This document shows, in pieces, positions 23,566-30,639 of a stretch of DNA of 64,000 bases. Below the pieces are notes generated by a model, which ran no database searches, was not told the origin of the DNA, and saw nothing but the letters and a program-made list of their open reading frames with translations. Where the stretch lies: NCBI RefSeq assembly GCF_018143015.1, contig NC_054748.1, positions 12,948,967-13,012,966 of the forward strand, written 5' to 3'. Position 1 is the stretch's first letter. Every line of letters begins with the position of its first letter. The translations under genes and the position numbers were made by a program. Source of the stretch: Lytechinus variegatus (taxonomy: Eukaryota; Echinodermata; Echinoidea; Temnopleuroida; Toxopneustidae).

Positions 23566-26500
23566 TAGGGAGGGGTCAATGTGTTTCTGAAGTCACAACC
23601 TTTCCCATTACCGGTACCTTTCAATAATGGGAACGCACATGGCTTCTTCTTTGTCTTCCAAACTAAGTTTCATTGGTCATCGAATGTCCAATCACATATC
23701 TTATCAAGTCAGCTATTCGTGTGTGTACTTTCTGTTTTAAGCACACAGACATGCAACCATAGTGTTATATACACCTATGCATACAACATACATTGTGTAT
23801 CAATGACAAGGCCGGAGGGATTAAAATTTTCAAACCTCTTAAAGGTTGGTGTTTAACTGTGAATGTGATACAATCATTTTTCATTTTTGACAAATTACAT
23901 CGATAACATCATTTTCGAACCTGTATCAAATATTGTAAAATAAATCATTGTTATCTTGTAATTTTGTTACCAGAGCTACCAAGTCTCACGCATTATGCGT
24001 GAGACTCACACATTTTGGACTCTTGTTCATCCCCTCAAATCTCTGTCTCACGCAACTATCACAGCCTATCCCCATATACTTTGTACACAATGTCTGTGAT
24101 CTCACTCAGATTCACAGAAAATCTCACGCATAGCTGGTCTTTGAACTTGGCATCTCTGTGTTACTATTACTTGAGTATTCGAGTTATCACAAGTGTCTAA
24201 ATCTAGATCTGCCAAACATTCTAACAGTGTAAATTTTGCTAATCGATATGTGATTATCAATAGCTATATTCAACAGCTAAAACAAAGCTATTGCAGGACA
24301 GACTTCTCCTTCTTATCTTGTACTGGCAATGACTGGAATCCATCAAGATTGGATCAATAGATACCGTAGAATTTTGACATGCACCGAAGAAGAATTGTAA
24401 CTGGTTTATTTATAACGAAACATAAATAATTCTTCATTGGGGGAAGAGGGATGCACTGTTATGTCATGCCAAATTGAAAATCATTCAGGAAAATGACAGT
24501 TTATTATTAAGGATCAAATGCAGCTTGGAACATTTTCAGTCATTCTTAAATTGTTAAGATGACTTTGTTTTGCAGGTTTATTTCATATTAGTAGACTTCC
24601 AAGACTCAATTCACTAACCAGTTATCTTCTTGATTCTCTGGATCTGGCATTCAAGCTACGTAGGAAGAAACTTACTATCAAGGTGCAATGCTTAGAAACA
24701 GCCATTCATAGAGGTCATAAGGGTTTTTTTTAATGGCTTTCTGAGAAATTTATATGAATAATTGTTCCTCCTCCCTATTAAATATGAGCATTGTATATTT
24801 TGGGCTTAGGAAATTATGAGTGAAATTATTGTCTTTGTTTTGCAGGTTTATTTCATATTCGTAGACTTCCAAGACTCAATTCACTAACCAGTTATCTTCC
24901 TGATTCTCTGGATCTGGCATTCAAGCTACGTAGGAAGAAACTTACTATCGAGGTGCGTCAAACTTTCTTTTATTTGTTCCACTCAAAATAAATAATGCAG
25001 GAAGGAATCATTGAAACATATACCAGAAAAAAACAATACAAATATTGAGAGTGGATAGATTTTGTTGTTTGATAAAATAGAAGACATTAAAATGTCCCAC
25101 AATTCTTTCCCCTCTAGTGTTAAGTAGTAAGTAGGCAATACACAATGACTATTTTTTCCATGTGAAATCAGCTGTTTTCTTTCTTTTGTAACATGCATTG
25201 ATTCATGGATCTAAGCGTGCATAAATTGACATGTGCTTACCTGTACATAGCAATGCCCTTGGCATAATAAAAGAAAAAATTTAGCTCAAACACATGTCCA
25301 TACATACACATAACTTGAAAGAACATATGAAAGAAAAGTGTAGGATAGGACTGTAACATTTTGAATGTGTTTCAGATACTGGTGTACTGCAAGCAGTGAA
25401 CATATTGTTCAGGGAGGGGGGATGAACTATTTTATCATACCCTTAATTTTAAGAGTATAATGTTATGTTACCCAGACTATGATTTCATTATTATAGGGAA
25501 TGTGATATTATTTAGATGCTTTTTATCACTCGGGATTGAATGAGTGTTAATGATTAGTAGATTCACACTGTCTCATACAGTAGAGTCCAAGAATAGCTGG
25601 CCTTGGTCTAAGGCCCAGACCTAAGTCATGTGTGTAAATCCTATGTGAAAAAGCTTTCTTCAGAGGCTTAGCAACCTCTAACTTTCAGCCTGGACTCCAT
25701 TCAGAGTAGAGTCATTGGGGGGATTTTAAGTTTTGGGGTTAGTGCCAGAGCACACATCAGTAGAAATCTTTAGTCACATGTTATCTTGAATAAACATATA
25801 TGGTCCAAAACACATTATTGAGGGCTTACTTCTTTATCCATGGCCACATGTCTACCATTGGGTTAGAGAATGAGCTGGCTTAACTTATATAATTGTATTG
25901 ATTGATTTAGAATTCTTATATTTCATAGTAGGTGGTTCTGTCTTTGACAGATCACCTCTTAATTTCGTCAATTTCTTCTTATTTCTACCTTTATTTATTT
26001 TTAACGATTTTCTTGTCGCCAAGTTATCTCAAAATGGACTTGGTCAATTTCATTGAATTTCATGTCATCCATAGGATCTGTCATGGACACGTCAAAATAA
26101 GCTTTTCGAGGTCATCAGGTCATGATGACATCATCTAGGCGCCATTTTGTAAAATCACATTATCAATCATATCTCCATTATCAATTATCAAAAATCAATC
26201 AAATTAACATCACATCAACTTCAGGTCAAAGGTCATTAGGTCATGTCATCAAAGGTCACCTGGAGGTCACGACGCACGCGTCAAAATTTCAAAATGCTAA
26301 AAATCACTTTTTGACCAAACTAGAGTACGTTTCAGGTCATTTTAAGCATTTCAAAATTTTGCATTCGCTGCGTGCGCGCGCGTTTCCACGCGTAATGCCT
26401 TAACGCAACGCAAAAACACTGTTTTTTTTTCATCTTTGCATTGGTAATAAAATTTTGAACACTTTGATACCTTGATCAACCTTCTACGACCATTAATAAC

Positions 26501-27695
26501 GAAATTAACTCCCGTTAAAATTTGCAGCACGTGTGCGCGCGAGCTCTCACTATAGGCCATATACGGGCAAAAACATGCCTCTTGAAAATTCACTGTAGCT
26601 CTTTAAATAGTCCATTGACCCCCAATTTTTTTTTCATATATCGATAGAGTATGAGTTGTAGATTTGATTTCTTGTCATCAATGTCCTAAATTATATCATG
26701 ACGTCATTAAAATGGCGCCTTAACTAAAAATATAATTTTTTCAAAAATGACGTCATCAAATTTATGCAAATTTGGTTTTAACTTCTCGAATATAGATCGT
26801 TTTTTGCCCAAATTTCAATATGTAGTAGTTAAGAATGTACTCTTTCTCCTCAGTTAACATGAATTTTCGTTTTGAGAAATGCATCATTGCGTAAAATAGC
26901 GATGAAAAGAGGCATGTCATTTTTCCTTATTTTGTGTGTGTCTATGGGAAATGACTTTTTGTCAAAACTAGATTCGACATTTCTCTATTTCGTGAGCCAT
27001 ATCTCCATTGTTTCTTGTCAGTTTTCGTGAGCCTTTGGTATGTTGTAGCTGAGATTCTAAACTTTCGGAAGTGTGCCCTCCATTTTTTTATCAGATGCTG
27101 GGATCATGCCCGTTTTTCACTTGCAAAATTGGACTTGTAATTGGGGAATATCGTGGCTCAATGGATAACGCATTTGACTTGCTTTCTAAAGGGCGGAGGT
27201 TCGAGTCGTGGGGTAAACAAGATTTTTTTTCCATTTTTTTTTCTTTTTACCACCTCGTACATGATCATTCATGATAATTTAATGGTATAAAAGTTAAAAT
27301 TTAGCAAGATAAAACAGATTTTAATTACTTTTTTAATATCACATGCATTGTCATACACCAGAGACCCTTTTCACAGTGCTTTATCATCTCCCGTCTTTCA
27401 CAAGTATTCCATCCATAATGAGCATTCCGTTGTCATCATGAAGATCATACTGATATGCATGAACATGGTAATAGTGATCATGATGGCGAGAATAAAGACA
27501 GACCACCTAATTCGTCCGCATGACGAATTAAAATCTAGTTTTTATTTTCTTTTTCAGAAGCTTCATCTTCCCCCAGACCTCTCAGAGACTGTAAGTCGAT
27601 CCCAAGAAGATCCTGCTAAGAAAGCCGCTAGGAATGCCTCAGCTTCAGCATTCAGCTGTTCATCATCACTAACAGAGAGGAAACTTGACTTCTGA
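410..27695 (+). CDS. ELP4: ELP4, Elongator complex protein 4 (10 coding exons, joined)
   Basis: Elp4 forms a RecA-like ring with Elp5 and Elp6, the accessory half of Elongator, which modifies wobble uridines of tRNA. The joined exons are 410-551, 12832-12867, 14092-14213, 15621-15722, 19370-19500, 19999-20092, 20946-21125, 22612-22720, 24846-24952 and 27558-27695. All introns are GT-AG and every phase agrees, giving about 386 residues against about 420 in vertebrates. Family landmarks in order: TSFQRRG near the N-terminus, [16 protein letters not shown], a GGGLVVGS loop where a P-loop would sit but without its lysine, [50 protein letters not shown], and [14 protein letters not shown] followed by a C-terminal KLDF. 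The start at 410 has a good context (AAAATGG). Intron 1 is 12.3 kb of nested transposons. Exon 9 is duplicated (24576-24682); the downstream copy is used in this model because it keeps conserved residues. Confidence 0.95.
1009..1325. repeat. 79-bp tandem units, left arm of foldback
   Basis: 'actcgtgata/cc' recurs at about 1009, 1088, 1167 and 1243. Each unit contains two inverted GTCCCCAC / GTGGGGAC blocks, so every unit can form its own hairpin. There are four units here against three in the opposite arm. Confidence 0.75.
1460..2700. repeat. Mirrored array of degenerate 'ccagacccggtt' units
   Basis: On the left, about six units (near 1468, 1520, 1572, 1635, 1735 and 1835) read 'gtctttt..ccagaccc(g)gtt'. 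On the right, about seven units (near 2040, 2157, 2265, 2400, 2525, 2625 and 2678) read the complement 'aaccgggtctgg..aaaagac'. Spacing is irregular, roughly 50-130 bp. Confidence 0.65.
2940..3180. repeat. 79-bp tandem units, right arm of foldback
   Basis: The complementary word 'tatcacgagt' or a close variant occurs at about 3004, 3081 and 3160. This is the reverse complement of the left-arm array with one unit fewer. Confidence 0.75.
4128..4583. mobile_element. 456-bp TIR element inserted in element X
   Basis: The ends match as inverted repeats: AGGAAAGACTTCCATATGTC on the left and the complement of AGGCAAGACTTCCATATG on the right, continuing through CCCTCCACTAA. The six bases AAAACT occur directly outside both ends (4122-4127, 4584-4589), a clean target duplication. 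No ORF is present, but a tRNA-like promoter region is (4235-4305). Non-autonomous; superfamily unclear. Confidence 0.75.
4235..4305 (-). repeat. tRNA-derived segment (SINE head) inside TIR element
   Basis: On the minus strand, TAGCTTAGTGAGTAAGGC fits a Pol III A box and GGTTCGAATCC is a perfect B box about 35 bases later. The acceptor stem does not pair, so it is a tRNA-derived SINE head, not a functional tRNA. Confidence 0.6.
6933..8184. mobile_element. Element W, copy 1 (TAGGCCTGGGA ends)
   Basis: TAGGCCTGGGA at the left and its complement at the right bound 1252 bp. The eight flanking bases GTCGTAAT and ATTGTAAT match at six positions, a decayed hAT-type duplication. Inside the ends are 'attcgat' words, and a CT/CA microsatellite lies at about 7652-7700. 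A second copy of the family is in ELP4 intron 8 (22831-24265). No transposase ORF. Confidence 0.65.
7652..7700. repeat. CT/CA microsatellite in element W
   Basis: Alternating CT run followed by a CA run. The same compound tract recurs at the same place in copy 2 (about 23521-23565), so it belongs to the element. Confidence 0.8.
10430..10790. mobile_element. Inverted fragment related to element Y, with a C-rich insert
   Basis: 'agtcccctaatggcggctgc' and 'ttctgtgtacgaggagaaa' at the left, and 'gctcgaaacagatggctgcc' at the right, are the complement of 9840-9950 ('gcagccgtctgtttcgaggag' to 'ccattaggggact'). About 250 bases between, including a GGGGGGCTTCATCAGCCCCCC hairpin, are extra. Its long minus-strand frame has no coding character. 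Confidence 0.5.
10800..12831. other. End of ELP4 intron 1, no recognisable feature
   Basis: AT-rich intron sequence without a gene, RNA or clear repeat boundary that I can support. Short frames here look random. Confidence 0.5.
12832..12867 (+). CDS. ELP4: ELP4 exon 2 (36-nt microexon)
   Basis: Only 36 nt, preceded by tttttctgtag. With the split glycine codon from exon 1 it reads [12 protein letters not shown], the glycine-rich loop and first beta strand of the RecA fold. It ends in phase 1 at ATAG|gtcaga. Phases match on both sides. Confidence 0.9.
13031..13450. mobile_element. 420-bp TIR element, PIF/Harbinger-like
   Basis: Inverted ends of about 50 bases: AGGCCACCGCACACCTTAC and then ACCCGACCGGTCGCCGACTG, with near-identical complement ending at 13450. 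Flanks share TAA, a 3-bp duplication typical of PIF/Harbinger. 'TCGCA' words recur inside. No transposase. The superfamily is inferred from target size alone. Confidence 0.7.
13478..13910. mobile_element. TIR-like repeat with 'gccccatgtctgcgcac' ends
   Basis: 'gccccatgtctgcgcacc' near 13483 has its complement 'gcgcagacttggggcacc' at 13891-13908. An internal direct copy ('ggtgccccatgtctgcgcac', near 13677) and an inverted 'ttgcgcagac' near 13872 suggest two overlapping units. No ORF. Confidence 0.55.
14092..14213 (+). CDS. ELP4: ELP4 exon 3
   Basis: 122 nt, entering in phase 1 and leaving in phase 0. Reads [20 protein letters not shown] then [21 protein letters not shown], the EED..(Y)..LL..YFLAEG block typical of Elp4. 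Acceptor attcattttag, donor AAG|gtaaca. Confidence 0.93.
14340..14810. mobile_element. Single-arm copy of element X
   Basis: Aligns along its length with one arm of X, without either insertion found there: 'ggcttattttctttttc', 'caaatgcttgattttttgac', 'tactttccaccaatagag', 'cccaagttactaatgaaaa', 'ccccacaggta', then 'agtgaacaagtgg'. It shows the uninterrupted arm and so confirms both insertion points in X. Confidence 0.7.
15005..15540. repeat. Dispersed echinoderm-type repeat (CTCGCCTGCATAGCAGAG)
   Basis: Starts 'gcctcgcctgcatagcagag' and continues with 'acttagacatag...aggtcacgtgatcaaggtcaa'-type words. A related start occurs at 30646. From general familiarity this repeat style is frequent in sea urchin genomes; I have no search to back that. 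Confidence 0.5.
15621..15722 (+). CDS. ELP4: ELP4 exon 4
   Basis: 34 codons, phase 0 to phase 0. [13 protein letters not shown] then [20 protein letters not shown]; the KMKIAWRYQ motif is a family hallmark. Acceptor attatttcag, donor CAG|gtatat. Confidence 0.93.
15746..16545. repeat. Tandem duplication of a roughly 400-bp unit
   Basis: The segment from 'gtttggttgcaaaagtggttaggtcca' (near 15750) recurs from 'ggttggttgcgaaagggattaggtcca' (near 16183), with parallel interior words ('tgcaatattctta', 'aatctacctgtcttca', 'tttctttggta'). Each unit also contains the complement 'tggacctaa.cccttttgcaa', so units are internally inverted. Confidence 0.65.
16552..17521. mobile_element. Tc1/mariner-type element with about 200-bp inverted repeats
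   Basis: The ends CACTCAGCAAAAAAAAGTTC and complement are flanked by TA on both sides. Inverted repeats extend about 200 bases, with matching words 'caaattattgtatgtcaaca' and 'cagtcatgcatgg'. The 970-bp body keeps the 5' part of a transposase frame (16901-17103). The catalytic region is deleted, so it is non-autonomous. Confidence 0.85.
16901..17103 (+). pseudogene. Tc1-like transposase N-terminal fragment
   Basis: The frame from ATG at 16901 reads [20 protein letters not shown], then [15 protein letters not shown] and [19 protein letters not shown]. This is the paired-like helix-turn-helix, followed by the R-x-G-R-P/L linker and the 'TTPAxDRxI' start of the second subdomain of Tc1 transposases. 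The DDE domain is absent; the right inverted repeat follows after AT-rich sequence. Confidence 0.8.
17522..17551. repeat. (TA)n microsatellite between two Tc1-like elements
   Basis: About 15 TA repeats, supplying the TA target for the elements on either side. Confidence 0.85.
17552..18536. mobile_element. Second Tc1/mariner-like non-autonomous element
   Basis: The left end CATTGCTTATCAAAAAAAGT and the complement of the right end (GTGCGTATCAAAAAAAAGT) open inverted repeats that remain similar for about 170 bases, to 'cttgagtgagcac'. TA repeats flank both ends. No transposase frame is seen in the 985 bp. A different family from 16552-17521. Confidence 0.7.
18537..18571. repeat. (TA)n microsatellite
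   Basis: About 17 TA repeats directly after the right end of the second Tc1-like element. Confidence 0.85.
19040..19215. repeat. 'agaccaagtgg' word repeat in ELP4 intron 4
   Basis: Irregular recurrences of 'ttagaccaa(g/a)tgg' and 'gtagacca' every 15-25 bases. The same word family appears at 20620-20925 and 37120-37500. Confidence 0.5.
19370..19500 (+). CDS. ELP4: ELP4 exon 5
   Basis: Phase 0 start after ctctttatcag, phase 2 end at AACAG|gtattt. Contains [13 protein letters not shown] and [10 protein letters not shown], matching the family's FGHYYD...FFLPEKIS block. An in-frame alternative acceptor (gtcagcag) lies a few codons downstream, so the exact 5' edge is slightly uncertain. Confidence 0.88.
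19999..20092 (+). CDS. ELP4: ELP4 exon 6
   Basis: 94 nt that complete a serine codon and read [20 protein letters not shown], then [11 protein letters not shown]. Acceptor ttttctttag, donor CAG|gtaatt. Conservation is modest, but phase and position fit. Confidence 0.88.
20330..20600. mobile_element. Fragment of piggyBac-like TIR family
   Basis: 'ttaaaccctaataagaccg' opens it, and 'ggtgggctgaataagccccc' closes it near 20590. Its interior ('ttgagaccaaaattgcgacc') resembles 21770-21800 and the complement of 28560-28690. Confidence 0.5.
20620..20925. repeat. 'agaccaaatgg' word repeat upstream of ELP4 exon 7
   Basis: More than ten degenerate copies of 'tagaccaa(a/g)tg', spaced about 12-30 bases, in ELP4 intron 6 and ending about 20 bases before exon 7. 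Confidence 0.55.
20946..21125 (+). CDS. ELP4: ELP4 exon 7
   Basis: Exactly 60 codons in phase 0. Contains [16 protein letters not shown] and [20 protein letters not shown] then LTIPTHLYQ, the most strongly conserved core of the family. Acceptor cttttcatag, donor CAG|gtaaat. Confidence 0.95.
21658..22438. mobile_element. piggyBac-like TIR element in ELP4 intron 7
   Basis: The left end 'taacccttataagaccggg' and the right end 'cccagtctaatagggttaa' are inverted. The right flank keeps TTAA and the left has CTAA. The TTAA target plus CCCT start is the piggyBac pattern. 'gggggatgattcagccccc' and 'ggagctgaatcagc' lie just inside the ends. No transposase frame. Confidence 0.6.
22612..22720 (+). CDS. 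ELP4: ELP4 exon 8
   Basis: Phase 0 to phase 1. [20 protein letters not shown] then [11 protein letters not shown]; the LESF.GS..ETNP.YK.YHG block is diagnostic. Donor CATG|gtaagt is strong. Confidence 0.95.
22831..24265. mobile_element. Element W, copy 2, in ELP4 intron 8
   Basis: Parallel to 6933-8184 for most of its length: 'taggcct', 'gattatttcctgaaaaaa', 'catatgaatgaatcagc', 'tcatttgaacctataactgg', the CT/CA tract with 'gataggaggggtcaat', and 'gaatgtgatacaatcatt'. It has diverged substantially, and its right end lacks the clean TIR. Confidence 0.65.
24576..24682 (+). pseudogene. ELP4: ELP4 duplicated exon 9a (alternative or decaying copy)
   Basis: A 107-nt exon with intact acceptor (tttgttttgcag) and donor (AAG|gtgcaa), differing from exon 9b at three positions. 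All three change the protein: Ser for Arg in HI(R)RLPRL, Leu for Pro, and Lys for Glu at the last codon. Because 107 is not a multiple of three, splicing 9a to 9b shifts the frame and meets a TAA 14 codons into 9b. The two can therefore only be mutually exclusive, or 9a acts as a poison exon or is unused. Confidence 0.7.
24846..24952 (+). CDS. ELP4: ELP4 exon 9b (canonical copy)
   Basis: Phase 1 to phase 0. Reads [14 protein letters not shown] and later [13 protein letters not shown]. The Arg in HIR and the terminal Glu match the vertebrate protein, and the donor (GAG|gtgcgt) looks better than that of 9a, so this copy is taken as the normal exon. Confidence 0.92.
26040..26790. repeat. Dispersed repeat rich in 'aggtcatcaggtcatg' words
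   Basis: 'catgatgacatcatctaggcgcc' near 26122 and 'atcatgacgtcattaaaatggcgcc' near 26697 are related inverted words. Between them are multiple 'aggtcaaaggtca' and 'gcgcgcgcg' tracts. Boundaries are not clear. It lies in ELP4 intron 9. Confidence 0.4.
27148..27235 (+). repeat. tRNA-derived sequence followed by T-run terminator
   Basis: TGGCTCAATGGATAACGC (A box) and GGTTCGAGTCG (B box) are correctly spaced, and a T8 tract follows, as in a Pol III terminator. The acceptor arms do not pair, so this is a tRNA-derived SINE or tRNA pseudogene, not a working tRNA. Confidence 0.6.
27558..27695 (+). CDS. ELP4: ELP4 exon 10, terminal
   Basis: Phase 0 after ctttttcag. Reads [20 protein letters not shown] and ends in ERKLDF, then [11 protein letters not shown](D/E)TVSRS and the C-terminal KxLDF are conserved in the family. 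Confidence 0.95.
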   Translation, partial: KLHLPPDLSETVSRSQEDPAKKAARNASASAFSCSSSLTERKLDF

Positions 27696-28320
27696 GACTT
27701 TGGAGACAGAAATCAAGATATTGTTTATAATAGCTGCTTGGAATGCCTGGGCTTTGGTAGTCATCTGTGCGTTATCACTTTTGATGTGAAAACTAGACTT
27801 CTGAAATTCAAAGATCTGTCAGAGCGTGTGATGCCCTTTCAAGAATTCAAGATCCTGTTGATAAAAACTGCAATGAACTGTAGTGTTCGCAGTGCATGAT
27901 GGTGCACTGCGGAGCAAAATTTTTTAAAACTTCGTTGACATTGCAGTTTTCAAAATCTCTTTCAAGAAAAACTGTGTATCATTACTTGTGGAGCAGAAAC
28001 TTGACAAGACTTTTTGAGAAAAAAGGACATTTAAGAAATATTTACGAGACTCCCAAGAGATCTTGACTGTCAACTTTGTGATCACATTGAAAATTTGCAT
28101 GCAGGTTGTCTGGGACATACTCTTCAAAAATTATATAATAATTCATGTCATGCAAAGTGCTAGTAAGTGATTATGCTAATTTATGTTTAATCAGTATGCA
28201 AAATCATACTTTTTCCCATACCTCCCTAAATAAAGCTCCAAATGTTTTAATTTTTGGTATAAAAATTATTTGTGGTGTTCTTAGCAAATAAACATGAAAA
28301 AAATACAATATCAAATAAAT
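27696..28320 (+). other. ELP4 3' UTR with candidate poly(A) signals
   Basis: AATAAA occurs at 28229-28234 and 28287-28292, about 530-600 bases after the stop, with another a little further on. The sequence between shows no ORF of note. Use of a particular signal is inferred. Confidence 0.4.
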
Positions 28321-28554
28321 TTCTTAAATATTATATTGTTTTTTGCAACTTCTTATTATTTACTTTGTTTGGGACTCTTATTGCAATCATGAATAGCTTA
28401 AAATAGATTCATTTAGACAAGCAAAATTAAGAATAATCATACATTTATGAATGTTGGTTGAATACTCATTTTGCAATGATTTTTGTACTAAAAATCATTG
28501 TTTGTTTTTTAGTGATTTTAGGTCTGACATTCATTTATAAAATGTGTAATTTCA

Positions 28555-28690
28555 GAATTGCGTACCTGGGTGTCGCAAAATTGGTCTCAAAAGATGCACA
28601 AGACTTGAAAGTAGAAAGTCTGTAAGTGGCGTGGTAAAAAAAATGCACAAAATATTGCATGAATTGTTGGAGACCCCCCCCTCGGCCAAG
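28555..28690. mobile_element. Fragment of the piggyBac-like TIR family
   Basis: The complement of 20330-20500: 'gtctcaaaagatgcacaag', 'atgcacaaaatattgcatg', 'gagaccccccc' and a terminal 'atagggttaa'. Confidence 0.5.
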
Positions 28691-28918
28691 ATAGGGTTAA
28701 TGAGAAATATAGGCTGACATCTGCATTGCAAACTAGATCCTGTCTTGATTGGATTATAAACAATTAGAAGAATTCACTTTACATGGTCTCGCTTCATATG
28801 ATTTTTGGTTGAATACTCATTTAGCATTGATTTTTGTACTAAAAAATCATTGTTATGATTTGTTAAATCAAAATGAGTTCAGTTAATGTGCCCATTTACT
28901 CCAGCATTGGTTGTCATT

Positions 28919-29047
28919 CAGGGCCCTAGGTTACAATCAAATTTACTTTTCAGTCTAATGGCATCTTTCTTGCAATCCTTGATTTTGATTGGCTGTGGAG
29001 CATTGTTACGATGGTAGTTAATGACTTTTGTGCAACAGGGCCCTGGT
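28919..29047. mobile_element. Short TIR element (CAGGGCCC ends)
   Basis: 'cagggccctaggtt' and 'caacagggccctgg' are inverted ends about 130 bases apart. The interior 'gttacgatggtagttaatga' and 'gattggctg' is typical of small marine-invertebrate MITEs. Related ends appear near 49540-49850. Confidence 0.6.
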
Positions 29048-29330
29048 AAATTAATTGTGTCTCAAGTGAGTGTTTCAGCTGATGGGAGACACAAAACAAA
29101 CTTGTTTTTGTGACATCACTGTAATAGGATTAAGCTAGAGATTAAACAAAAGCAGAATTATCTGTATTAATAGCAACTCTTGAAAACAGTTCAGTGAAAA
29201 ACAGAATAAATGTTTAAAAGGAGAAATCTCTGATTGTATAATATATTTTACCAGTAAATAAGAAAGAAAAAAGAGACAGTGTTCTGAGTGAGGAGTGGAT
29301 AAAAATGGTTTAGAAGGGACATGTGGGTAA

Positions 29331-29365
29331 TACTACTACTGCTGCTACTACTACTGCTACTACTG

Positions 29366-29422
<57 letters not shown>

Positions 29423-29461
29423 ACTACCACTACTACTAACTACTACTACTACTAACTACTT

Positions 29462-29519
<58 letters not shown>

Positions 29520-29545
29520 CACTGCTATACTATTACTACTACCAA
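29331..29545. repeat. (TAC)n microsatellite
   Basis: About 200 bases of ACT/TAC triplets with a few GCT and AAC interruptions. In one frame of the complement it reads as polyserine; this is a repeat artefact, not a gene. Confidence 0.95.
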
Positions 29546-29734
29546 TAATAATAATAAATTTAACAATGATAATCATAATAATAATGATAAATAAATCATG
29601 ATAACCAATTCTTGTATAGTTTATATCACATTTTGATAAACATTACTATGTGCTTCCAAAGGACTTGAATTACCCTGGCTTTAGCCCTGCAGCCTAACAG
29701 AGCACAAGCTTGTAAAGGCAGAAATTTATCTCAC

Positions 29735-29862
29735 CTGGGTTGACTTTAGCACAATATAGGTAAATTTCTTGCTGAAGGAAATTACATCATTGCTGGGATT
29801 CATACCCACAATTCTCTGTCTCAAAATCTGAAGTCTAATCCATTGGGCCTCCATGGGTATTA
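29735..29862 (-). repeat. tRNA-derived SINE relic
   Basis: On the minus strand, GGCCCAATGGATTAGAC (A-box-like) precedes GGGTATGAATCCC (decayed B box). The following 'gaaggaaatt..' tail resembles that of the SINE at 53770-53880. Confidence 0.45.
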
Positions 29863-30639
29863 ACCCTTAGGACGTGACGTGTACATTTTACTATACATTA
29901 TTTTAGTGTACATTTGGCTCTATGCACTTGCAAATTTTTGCAACGATAGGCGAACGAGAGGAAGGGGGTCTCAAAGGCTTAAAGGGCAAATAGAGGTTGG
30001 CATGGTGATAGACATGTATAAAGAGAGATCAGGAGAAGAGAAGGAAAGAGTGAGAATGGAACATGCACACCTATTTTGTACCTATTCTGGTACAAAAACC
30101 ATGCATTATGCAGATGTGTCTTGTCTTGTCGTTGATGACCACAATCAAAGTGTTATTATTGCAAAGTTTTAAATAGTTGACTTGACCTTATCTGCGATGT
30201 CCTTCTGTACTGTTGGAACATTGATTTTTTTCTTCTAAGTTAAAAAAGACATTGCTATTGATGCTGTTTACTTGATGACCCTTGTCACCTATATGTCAAG
30301 GGTTGTAGCATCCACTACCTTCATAGTGCAAGCCAGGAATGAAGATCATTTGTACTTGATTCTGCAAGTGATCAGCAGGAACTGTGTTGTGAGAACATCA
30401 CTGGCTTAGGCTTATTTCATCACATACACTTAGAAAATTGAATTATAAATGAGCTATTTCGGCAAAGAGCACTAAATTCAAGCTTGAAGGAAGCACAATA
30501 GTGCAAGAAATCCATGGTTTGCATCATAATACTACTGAAACCTTTTGAGAATACAGGCCTAAGAGTTCAAGAAATTGGACATAGAGAAACATGAATATAG
30601 ATCTATCTCTAACTATAATATGCTCATGCTATAAAGCTT

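Noticed and set aside
27148..27235. Functional tRNA gene
   Set aside because: A and B boxes and a T-run are present, but the acceptor stem does not pair; called tRNA-derived.
29248..29430. Polyserine open frame on the minus strand
   Set aside because: It is only the (TAC)n microsatellite read in one frame.
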